Assembly (NCBI GenBank): GCA_902728285.1
Contig: CACVBU010000050.1
Coordinates: 186,001-250,000 of the forward strand
Direction of reading: 5' to 3'
Origin: Clytia hemisphaerica
Taxonomy: Eukaryota; Cnidaria; Hydrozoa; Leptothecata; Clytiidae
Length of the DNA: 64,000 nt
How positions within the stretch are numbered: the stretch's first letter is position 1; each line of letters starts with the position of its first letter. The notes under the pieces are model-generated. The model was not told the DNA's origin, ran no database searches, and worked only from the letters and a program-made list of their open reading frames with translations. Below are positions 1 to 12,000 of the stretch, one piece after another. A program made the translations under genes and the position numbers.

Positions 1-15
1 CCGATGGCCCTGCTC
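1..15 (+). CDS. Partial upstream exon of the hybrid collagen
   Basis: The first 15 bases end in a consensus donor (C, then GTAAGT). Read with two leftover bases they give Asp-Gly-Pro-Ala and one base that joins the exon at 324 to make a leucine codon. This keeps the whole gene in frame and suggests a collagenous stretch before the first vWA domain. The exon is too short to prove alone. Confidence 0.55.
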
Positions 16-3000
16 GTAAGTTGAATCCTAAATAAGTTTTGATTCCGATTCGTATCATTTGATTCGTCAAAGAAATTTACTTAACTCTAACTGACCGCAA
101 TCTGATTCCAAGGCTTTGCACCATGAAGGATAGGCTCTAAGGAGCACAATGGCCACAGTTCGAATTCCTGCTCCTTCCAATGTTCTGTCCAGCTCATAGA
201 TAGCCGAGCCGGCTGGCCGTTGACCCAGTGAAAACACTCGAAAGACTGTCTAAAAGTCCTAGATTACTGGGATACCCAGGTAAAATATAGTCCATCCCGT
301 ATTTTCAATGTCTTTTTTTTCAGTATGTGACGAAGCTTTGACTACCGACTTATTATTCGTTGTGGATACATCGTCAAACACCAAAGGTAACCAATGGCCC
401 CAACTCCAGAACTACATACGTCAAGTCATTGCATCATTTGACATTCATAACCTGTTGACGCGTGTCTCCGTCATAACGTACGGATCGAGCGCGCGCTTGG
501 ATATCAAGTTGAACGATTACAACACGGAATCTGAGCTGTTGAAAGCCATCAACTTTATAACGTACCACGGTGGAAACAAAGTTAACACAGGTAATTTTTG
601 GTACCATTAAAGTGTTTTATGTATTTTTTTTATTAAAGTGTAGTTCACTATTTTGTGAACTATTTGGTATGATCCTCAGTAACTGAGTTGCGAATCTCTT
701 TATCATTTTGTGATACTTAGCTTATGGAGACCATTTGCCGGCAATCTCATTCCTAGAGCCATATGAAACACTTTTTGATTTTACTGATGTACGTGATACA
801 ATCGTGACCTTTCGTGAGTGCTATCAGAATCATAAAAAGCGAACTAAAGGAACTCGGTTTGAGTTTTGTGTTTTTAGAAGCATTTGTGACCCTTTAGATT
901 GAGTATCGGTGGCGGATCTGACGGTTTTTCAGAATTTATGACAGAGAGTCACGCATTTCCTTATAAGGAGTGTGGAGACACTTCCCTTCATAAATTTTAA
1001 ATCTACTTAGATCCAGCATTGAGTAGAAACTTATTTTCAACTGATTTGTAATTCATATTTCTCCTTTTTATTCAATCATCTTCAGGAACGGCTTTGTTAT
1101 CAGCAGCTGTTGACGGTTTCTCTGAAATGAACGGTGGACGTGATGGAGTCAATAAGGTTATTTTTTTATAATTGACTTTAGTAGTTGATTCATTTTAGAT
1201 TATAATTGACTTTAGTAGTTGATTCATTTTAGATTAAAGGCCTGAAAAATCTTGATAATAGACCTATTCATAAATTACGTCACGAACAACGCTTTCCCTT
1301 GTTTTCAAAATATTGCTTTGGTAATTGATCGCCTTCAAAACAGTAATTTTAAATTGCGTTGATAACCTGAATTTTTGTTATGATTTTAAAGCATGTCCCT
1401 GAAAATGGTTTTACAAAGACGACTATTGAACTTCAAAAGTATTCATCTATAGACTTACGTCACAAACAATATCTAACCTTGACTTGAAATGATTACCAAG
1501 GTGAATATCGTCCTTAAGACCTCCAATCGTTCCAAATAAAAAAGTGCTTTTCTAAAAAACTCCGTTAGAATTGGTCGTGACGTAATTTATGAAAGGGCCT
1601 ATACTCTTAACATGACGCCACTTAACGTAGGGCATCCTCAATAAAATATTTGATATATTTTTCTTTCTATCTTTAAGGTCGTTGTCCTTATCATGGACAG
1701 CTCATCGACGACACGTCCCGATGATATCCCGATCAAAGATTCAGTATTACCATTAAATCAAATCAATGCTGAGATTTCAGTTGTCGGCATTGGAAATGAT
1801 CTCTCATTGCAAGAGTTGAAAGATATCGCAACTGAAGGACACATCGTATATGCTCGCGATCATGATGATTTGGAAAATAAAGTTGACGATTTGATCAAAA
1901 TGATCGGTGCGGATGAATGTAAAGGTAATTGGCCATTTATTATCTTTCATGAACGGCGGCCGTAGCATGAAGGAACAGTATCCAGCTACGGTGCGCAAGG
2001 TTATGTTGTGACCCCCAGTTGGGTCATTACAAAGATTCCCAAAGGTACATGATGTCTCTCTGCTTGATGCTCAGAAATTATAAAGGAACGGATCAATGGT
2101 GTGTGTGGAGAAATTCAGGGAAAGGACTGATACCCTCGGTTAGACAGCTAGATAAAAGGGAGCCTTCGTGTTGACCTTGGCTGCGGTCGCAAACTTACTT
2201 ATTATCTTCCCATGAAAGCTTTCGTCCAAACTTCATTTTATGAATTTGGAAGTAATCAGGGGTTTTAATCTCAGATATAAAAACAATTAAACTGTAATGA
2301 ATGGGCTAAACCAATAACCTGACTGATGATCTATTAAAAACAAAGGGCTTTTCGACCTACTTTTAGGGAAAGGTCAAAATGCTTTATCTAATACCTCTAA
2401 GGAGAAAACTCTGATGAAAAATTTTATGAAAATCTTTGTCACGACTCCCTTGAATTTGACTAGAAAGGTTTTCCTTTTTGGAAAACTTAGTAACTCGCGC
2501 CTAAGAATTTCGTCACTTTTTCCCCAACTAATTTTTCCCCTTATATCAATCAAAAGTGTTGCAAGTGAAACCTCTGTAAAAATGTCATTATACTTGCAGG
2601 AGTTCCAGGGCCACCAGCATTACCAGGCCTCAAAGGAGATTCAGGTCTCAAAGGAAAACAAGGACCACAAGGAAATAGTGGATCACCTGGTAAACTTGGC
2701 AAACAAGGATTGAAAGGAGCCAAAGGAGAACAAGGACGAACTTTTGGTAATGGATTACCAGGATTCAAAGGAGATACCGGAGATGAGGGACCAGCTGGAT
2801 TACCAGGTATGTTTTGATTGGTTTAAATAAACAGTTTTCGAAAGCACTGGGGGTTATAGACTAGAGTCTACTTTGCTTTTTGATGATTTTTGATGGCGCT
2901 GAGTCCAGTGAAGTGGACTAGGAGGCACTTGACAAGTTTGTCTTTTTGAAAGAAAAACACAAAAGTCAAATTAGCAAAAAAAACTGCTTCTAGTTTGAAA

Positions 3001-6000
3001 CAATTATGAATAATAGATTTGCAATCCCTTATTTTCGAACAAAAACATAGCGTCATCTTATTTTATCTTCCAAAAACAACTAGAATCTGGTGGACTGTTT
3101 TACCATCATCGAGTTTTGATGTATTTTTACCAACACTGGAAAAATCCCACCGGATCTATGAGAAGGGGGTATGTATGAAATACGGTTATTCTTTATATCG
3201 TCTTTCTTCTACTAAAGGTTGCAATGAGAATGTCAAACGTGATCCTATTGATCTTGGTTTTGTCATCGATGGATCTGCATCTCTTTTGGAAAGTGGCTTC
3301 AGACGTCAACTTCAATTCATCACCAGTATCGTCGAACGTTTAGGACCCCTCGGAGGGACCAGTGGCGCCGAGGACCTCAGAGTCGGCGTCGTAGTCTATG
3401 GCAACAATGCTGCGATTAGGATCTTTTTGGATGATTACCAAAGCGATTCTTCTTTTAAACGAGCCTTGGAAAGTTTGGAGTTCAGAGGAACATCAGAATC
3501 AAGAATCGATCAAGGTTTTGAGAAAGCTAAACAGATGTTTGAAATTAAGAATGGCGCCCGTCCAAGCACAAGAAAAGTATTTAAATTTAAATTCTTCTCT
3601 GCATGGCCTGATTGTGTTATTTTGTAACTTTCTGCACTATTATTACGTACACATTTGCAGACAATCTACCACAAAAAAGGCAGCTTCAATTCAATTCTCT
3701 AGAATTAAAGAATGCTTTATTGCCACTAGTGCTTCTCAATGAAAAAGTTTTTAAAAGAAAAAAATAACGATCTCTAAGATCAAGGATTCACTTCAGTGAA
3801 AATGATAGTTATAGCACTTTTCTATAAGATCTTCCTTTTTTTCTTCTTCATTTTGATCTTCACTTTTAGAGTTTTCTTAAAGATTTTTTTATTTCAAATT
3901 GTTCCACCCATTAATATCTTTCCAATGATACCAAATTTATAAAGATTGAAGAATTCCTTCAAAAGTTATAGGTAAAAGAAAAAAGAGTGCACACTTATCG
4001 TGAATAGACTTTAACTTTTCAGTACATTTACCGTAATCATCACCTATTTTTCTCTTAGATGTTAGTCTTGATGACTGATGGACAACAGACGTACGTTCCA
4101 GGAATCAAAGAACCACACGAAATCGCTCAAGAATTGAGAGAAGATGGAGTTGAGATCTTAGCTATCGGAATCGGTGAAGAGGTACTAATAGATATTATTA
4201 CAGTTGAGTCTCTATAAATCGAATACGCTCGGGGAACACAAATTTGTTCGAGTTATGGAAATTTCGAGTTATTTTTCGAGTAAGGTTTATAAGGCATTGT
4301 TAACTGAATGGAAAATAAACTTGTTCGAGTTAAGGAGACATTCTAGTTACAGAGGTTCGAGTTAAAGAGGCTCTACTGCATTCACAAATACGTGATATTC
4401 AGAAGCAGTCAGAATAGGGTTCCTTGACCTCCTTGATTCACCTCAAAACTAGAAATCTTTTACCCAGGCATATTTATTGCTTCACAAGACATTATATGTA
4501 ACTGGTTCAACCTTCATACCCTTACTGTTCTGCACCCCGAATCTCTTGATTAAATATAGTTGGACAGGAATGTTTCCATTTCTTCACATATATATCGATT
4601 TTATACAATCTACCCTGGAAATGTGTTGGGCCGTGTTGACCGATATGGTCATGCAAACGTTAGATGGACGTAATTTTGACGTATTTTACTCTACTTTGTT
4701 TTTAGGTTGACACCATCGAATTGGAATCGTTCACTGGTGATCGTGATCAAGTCTTTTTGTCACCTGATTTGAGAGGACTTTTCGATTACTTGTTAGAAGA
4801 TATCTCACAAGCTTTGACCTGCACAGGTGATCACTTATAGGCTTTGATTCGTTACGTTCTTAAGTTACATCCACATTTCTAAGCAAAAATTGAAGAATAG
4901 AAGGCTTCTTAAGGCCCTGACCATCCGCGATTACCAAAAATGCTCACAAATTTCTTTACACTCGTTTCTTAAAAGGGTAATCAAATGATTTGACCTTCTA
5001 AGGTCCCAAGCAAAACCTCCAAGTATTTTTATTAGCTTTGTCTCTGGGTCAAGATATTTAGATTTGAAAATGTTTTAATCTTATCACAGAACTGCGTAAG
5101 AGCTCATTGATTCGTTTTGAATTTCATCGAATCTCCGAAGGTACTTTAAGAGTTGATGGAAATTTCTGTTACCTTACCCTTCCGTTTATCATGACAGGTG
5201 GACCACGCGGTGAGGTTGGAGAAGTCGGAACAGACGGTAGCGACGGAGAAGATGGTTCCAATGGACAATCTGGTGAACCCGGGGCCAAAGGTGAAGATGG
5301 AGATTCGTTTGGTGAGAAAGGAGATCAAGGTTCCAAAGGATATTCAGGTTTTGATGGCGCTGATGGTGAAAAAGGATTTAGAGGTAAGAATCCGTTTTAG
5401 ATGCCTTTTTAGTAGATTTTTAAGAGAGTTAGGGTAGCTGACTTTTCGGTATTAAATCAAAACAATAAATGTTTTTTTTTATTACTTAAGCCTGAGAAGA
5501 ATTTTGGCGTCGCAAGATTTTGAAAAAACTATATTATACATTTGTATGGACCGTATTGGTGTTGTTGTTTCATGAATTAAAATTCAGATTGTTATACATT
5601 TCCGTAGAAGATTTCTCCCAATTCACTGTCTGATCCGTTGGTTTTCCAACGGTTCTGGTGGCTGCTCACTTCACTTCACTGTAATTCAAGAGCAAAATTC
5701 ATGACATTTCTGTAGTCTAAAAAATCCAGCATTGAAATTCAAAAACAATGAAGGAGAATTTGTTTTTGAAATTCGACTATAAAACATTGTATCAATTACA
5801 CTTTCTAATTTTTCCTCCTTTAGGACGTGACGGAGAAGACGGAGCACGTGGTGCATCGGGAAACAAAGGGTCACGTGGTCGACGAGGTGTCAAAGGAGAA
5901 CAAGGAATTGATGCATTTGATGGTTTCGACGGATTTGCTGGTAAGGAAAATAAACTAAATAGTTTGCATTTCACAGTGAAGTTACTTTTTACTGAAGAAA

Positions 6001-9000
6001 AGTTACAAGCTTTTATAAATAAAGATTTGTTAATTTTGACTCAGCTTGCACTGTTTCAGAGTTCTTCGAAATCTAAAGGCAGATAACCTGAGATCAGATC
6101 GTTGTTGTTTCCTGCACACCACGATGAAGCTCTAAAGGGATGTGCGAAAACAAACGATCTGAGGAATAAGAATTTTTGTGTGATTGTGTTTAAAAATAGG
6201 GTTCCGTATTGGAAAAAAGCTCAATTTTTGACATCGCGGCACGTAACTCATACTTGGTTCATACTTGCTATAAAAGTGACTATTTTCCTCAGATGCTCAA
6301 TTTTCAAGTGCTTTCAAAGGTTCACCGTGTGCGTAAGAAATTTATGGCCATCTTTTATCAGGTTACAGTCACGTTTAAAGATTCTCAAAGTGTTGTAAGA
6401 TTCAGAGCCTTGAGTTTTTTTTCTGCTAACCATATAACAATCCCATAATAATACGTACATGTCATATTTTTCTTTAGGACGACGTGGTCGCAAGGGAGCC
6501 AAAGGATCTGATGGACAGATGGGTCAAGATGGCGACCAAGGAGATCGTGGATTCAAAGGATTCCCTGGTGATGCTTATGGTACTGGCGAATCCCCTGATT
6601 TCAAAGAAGGACTGAGAGGAGATGAAGGTATTGAAGCCTTTGTTTAAATAGGCTGCACGTATCCCCTCTGATATATGTTTTGATATAGGGGATGCGTATC
6701 GTGTATAAAATCCCCAATGTGAAATCTTCTACCCTCGTAAACCATTCAGCTCAAATTTCAAACTTGATATAACGGTCTATTGCAATCTTTATTGTAGGAA
6801 ATCAAGGAGGTCGTGGTAATGCTGGCGAAGCTGGTGAACCAGGAAGGATGTTTTCAGCACCTGGTGAACTTGGACTTGCTGGTCTTAAAGGAGAACCTGG
6901 ACTTAAAGGTCAAAGAGGACAAGTTGGTGAAATTGGTGAAGAAGGTCCTATTGGATACAAAGGTGTGTATGACCTCAATGGTTCAAGGCTGTTCAGAACT
7001 CTACTTCTCCTCGTTTTTTACTCCCTCTAATTCGAACCTTTATTATTCGAATCTTTTTGTAATTCATTCGTTGTTCGTCTGTTCCAAACTCTTCCAATCC
7101 TTTTTTCGACTCCCTTTAATATGAACCTTTATTATTCAGTCAGAAAGAAAAGACACTTTTTTTTCTGCTATTGGCAGTTTCATGCCACTTTGGTGACTTT
7201 ATTATTCGAATCTTTCTGTAATTCGTTTGTTGTTAGTCTGTTCCAAATTCTTCCAATCCTTTTTTCAACTCCCTCTAATTCGAACCTCTATTTTTTAATC
7301 TTTCTGTACTTCGCATAAAAACGTTGGTTCCCTCACTTCGAAATGTGATTCGAACCTCTATTGTTTGAATCATTCTGTAACTCGAACTCAAATATTTCAG
7401 CTGGAAAATCTTCATAACGCACTCTCTTTAACTCGAAACTTTTCTGTAGCTCGAAGAATAGTTTTTGTCCCTTGAAGATCGAATTGCATAAAGTCAACTG
7501 TATTTTACATGTTCACATTTCCCATATTTTCTATTCCTTGGCAGACGACTTTACGACAAAGTCGTCTATTTTTATGGCTTGATTAATTGAATTTACAAGG
7601 CATTTTCTTATCAAGTAAAGTACGAGAGATAATCTTTGTAACACCTTTTTTTTTAATATTTTAAAACTTTTATGACCTATTTTTCTTTAAAAAAAAGATT
7701 GATTTTATAGTAGGTAAAGGTCTTTCAATACTCAACATACTGTTGCCAATAGAAACTTAAAGTTTATCTTCATTCTGTTTTCAGGAGAACAAGGCGAGCG
7801 TGGATCCAAAGGAAACAAAGGATACGCCGGATTCCCTGGTTTCTTTGGTGATGCTTCCACCGAGAAAGGAAGCCGAGGTGAAGATGGTACCCAGGGTCGA
7901 TCCGGAGAAGATGGTACTCCAGGCTTCCCTGGTTTCAAAGGAGAAATCGGTGAAGAAGGATTGATCGGTTTCAAAGGTATCCAAGGCAACGAAGGACGCA
8001 AAGGTGAAAGTGGAGAACAAGGACCTCAAGGTATGATTTGACCGTAGATAACTAGAGTTTGTGTAATTCTAACCTGTAATATTTCATTAAAAGAAACAAT
8101 CCAACTGAAGCTTGCATTAATGCATGAAACTAGTGGTATTGGTATGGAATAATAATGTTTCTTTTAATGAAGTTATTCCTCTCTGCAGAAGTATCGAACA
8201 CTCTAATTGTGAAGAGATGATTAATAAGAATAGCCTGTGATATTCATATATTCATGGTTCGAAGTATATTGTCGTTTGAATCACAAAATTTACGTTTGGT
8301 ACCCGATGAGGAGAGAAGAATCTAACCGTTGATTGTAGCTAACTGTTGACTCACCATATGAATTTAAAATCAATTTTCATTTTTTGGTTTTAAAGGTATT
8401 ACTATAAGATATGCTTGTAGGTATTAAAGGTTATATATTTCCTGTCGATTTCAGGGCGCATGGCACAATTCAGTGAATTCAGTCGTCCAACAGCTGGTCG
8501 CGAGGGCGAAAAAGGCCGTGAAGGAGATCAGGGGTATCAGGGAGAAATGGGAGATCCAGGTTACCTTGTTGGTTCATTAGGAGAGACAGGAGAAAAAGGT
8601 GCCCGAGGACCCCAAGGACGACGTGGCGAGGTCGGTGAATCTGGCCCTAAAGGTCGAGCAGGAACAAGACAAGGACCTAAAGGTAGGTTTAATTTTTGAA
8701 TATAATGTGTCTAAGAGTATCCTAGTTACAGATAAAAAATAAAGCGACTTCTTGGAATGAGATTTTGCCATCTTCAATGTGACTGAATCATTAGCAGTAA
8801 CTTACTTATTCTGTCAGTTCTCACAGAAATTAAAATATCACAGTAATATAACGAAAACGAAAACTCTTTATCATAAGATAACCAAGAATCGCGAATATAT
8901 AGTATTATAATGCTTAAGTTAAACTTAAGAGTCTAGAATTGAATCCAGAATTAAAATCTAAAAGTTATTTTCTTATTTTCTAAAATTCTTGATGACAGGA

Positions 9001-12000
9001 TACAAAGGAGAAGCACCAAAAATAAATAATATCAAATTTCTCTTAAGGAGTCTAGAATTGAAGGCTAAAAATTAAAAAGTTATTTTCTTATTTTCTAAAA
9101 TTCTTGATAACAGGATACAAAGGAGAAGCACCAAAAATAAATAATATCAAATTTCTCTTAAGGAGTCTAGAATTGAAGAATTAAAATCTAAAAGTTATTT
9201 TCTTATTTTCTAAAGTTCTTGATGACAGGATACAAAAGAGAAGCACCAAAAATAAATAATATTAAAATTCTCTTAAGGAGTCTAAAATTGAAGACTAAAA
9301 ATTAAAAAAGTTATTTTCTTATTTTCTAAAATTCTTGATAACAGGATACAAAGGAGAAGCACCAAAAATAAATAATATCAAAATTCTTTTAAGGAGTCTA
9401 AAATTGAAGACTAAAAGTTTAAAAGTTATTTTCTTATTTTCTAAAATTCTTGATGACAGGATACAAAGGAGAATCACCAAAAGGCTTATCAGGGGAGACT
9501 GGAACTAAAGGACAACGTGGTGAAGGTTACAGTGATGGAGAAGGCGGTGATCTTGGTGACATTGGATTGAGAGGAAGACAAGGAGTACGTGGTGACCGCG
9601 GTGAACCCAACTGTAAGTGTTTTGTACTATGTGTCCGGAAAAATACTAATGTTATACTATCAAAATATATTTCGAAACCAAAAATTTAAAAAATCATAAC
9701 TCCGAGTTTCATGCCCTAAGCTCATAGCTTTTAGTTACATCTGATGATTACTTAGAGCATGAAACTCCGAGTTATTAAATTTTTGGTTTCGAAATGTATT
9801 TTGATTGAAGAAGCTCTACTCCTGGTTGGTTTATCGAGCACTCTTTGAATATGATTTTACCTCTTTTGATTGATATGTGTTATACGAGCTGGCACAAAAC
9901 GTTGTTTTAACGTTGATCCAATGTTCATAACGTCCATATAACGCTAGATGAACGTTGAACGAACGTTGTGTGCCAGCTGGGAGTAGTCAACTTCCTCTAA
10001 TTCGAATCTCTAAGTTTCGAATTTTTCTATTATTCGAACTAAAATATTTGTCGCTTCAGATGGAAAGTCGTTATAAAATGTTCACTTTAATTCGAATAAA
10101 ATTAGCCCTTTGAAGATCGAATTACAGAAAGTCAACTGTATCGTTTTTTTTTATTTGACACACGTGCATTTCCTTTGTTTTCAGGCAATTGTTCTTGAAA
10201 ATTTTGAAATATTTGTTAAGTCTGCAGGAGTCTCCAAGTATTTACTTAATATTCTTGTTTTCTCGATAGTCATCAAAGGATTCCCAGGAGACAATGGTCC
10301 TAAGGGAGAAAAAGGAGGCCGAGGTTTCCATGGTATCACCGGCTCACCAGGACCCGAAGGAAGACCTGGACTTCAAGGACCTATTGGAGACAAAGGGCCA
10401 GAAGGAAAGGAAGGTCCCGGTGGACCAGCTGGTACAAGTGGAAGTGCTTCTGATACTGGCCACGTTATTGTTCGACATTCACAAAATGCTTTCATCCCAA
10501 GCTGCCCCAAGAATTACAAGGTTTGTTGCTATCTCCTTCAGAATCCTCATAGTAACGCCCCTGTGTGGTACATCTTCCCACGCTGGGGATAAAAACTTTT
10601 ATCGAGATGTAAATTGGAATAGAAATTCTATTGTTCTGAGGTCAGAAAAATACGGCAAGATGGTTTTGGAGTAAAAATTTTTCATTGAGTTTGAAAAGGG
10701 GATGAAAACTAAATCAATTTTCCAGTGGGGCTGAAATTGTAGAGCAATTTTTCCACCGGGACGAAATTTGGCTAAATTTTCTAGTAAGGCCAAAGGGTCT
10801 GTGACACATGGGTGTGTATTATTATTGCATAATATATGAAATTGTGTAATAATCTTAACAGTGTTCTTTGCCCGGTTTGTTACCAATCAGCCTCTCTGAA
10901 AGTGACGTAATCTCATGATACTTTGTAGTAGTGCATAGCCAGAAAAGATATGACTATGACTATGGCAAGTTATTTTTACTGGTATTTCAGGGATGGAGCT
11001 ATTCAATAGTAGTCGTGTATAAGAGTTTTTAATTATTCATAACTGTAGAAGCTATAAAATCGTGTTCAATATAGACACATCAAAACACATTAAAGGTCGG
11101 TCTCCATATACGCGCGCTGCAATCGCACCTTTTAGCTTCAATCCATTTTGCTTGGAAAAAAGATTACGTCATAAAAATGTAGCGCGCGCTCGAAAAAAAA
11201 GTTGAACACATTTTAACTTTTTCAACCATTACTTCAAGCGCGCGCAAGTGGAGACCGGCCTTAAAAGAACGTTGGAAGCAGAAATTGAGTGCATCCTTGG
11301 TAAGAAATCATGTTTCGAGTGTTTTTTATGATTTGAGGGTTAAAAGAGATTTATCTTTTTTAATCTGTAGATGATGTGGGAAGGATACTCATTGATGTAC
11401 ACTGTTGGTAATGGATACGCTCATTCTCAAGATTTAGGTGATGCTGGATCCTGCTCAAGATCTTTCAGGTATGATATATTACGCAGAAAGAGAGAAATAA
11501 GGTATAGACCGCAGCTCACACAGAACGCCATAGCAACGCCCATCTAATGTCCATAACGTTCTTATAGCGTTATGTTGGACGGTGAAAAAGAATGCGGCTA
11601 TTATATTTTGATTTTTCCCGACATGTTTCGGACTCGGTCCGTTCTCAAGGGAATGATATTTCTATAGAAAAAAAAGCGTTTTTATACAAAATTATTTGAC
11701 GTCAAATTGGACAAATACGTCATTTTAGGCGATTTCGGCTTGAAAATGGGTTGGTGTAAATGGGGCCATCTGATAAGTTGAATTTGGTCTAAAATGAACG
11801 TGTAAATCAGACTTAGGCGCTCGGTTGGAGAAGATTGAGTTCTTGGTTCAACCCATGAGATGCGAGGGTTCTCAGTTCTTTGATCCAGAAGTTTTCTCTC
11901 TGTAGTATTATCCTTTTCATTCTTTCTATATCTGTCTCGTTGATCTGTTCGATGATGGTGAACTTTGCGTCTCTGTTGAAATCGTGGTTGGTTTGGTGGA

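Noticed and set aside
5146-5328. Minus-strand frames over collagen exons
   Set aside because: Antisense shadows of Gly-X-Y coding sequence, which lacks stops in reverse.
11600-11660. Hammerhead ribozyme at the 3' side of the Penelope-like element
   Set aside because: The minus strand has GGACCGAGTCC then GAAAC, as in such ribozymes, but the CUGANGA core cannot be placed correctly beside the stem. It may be a decayed relic.
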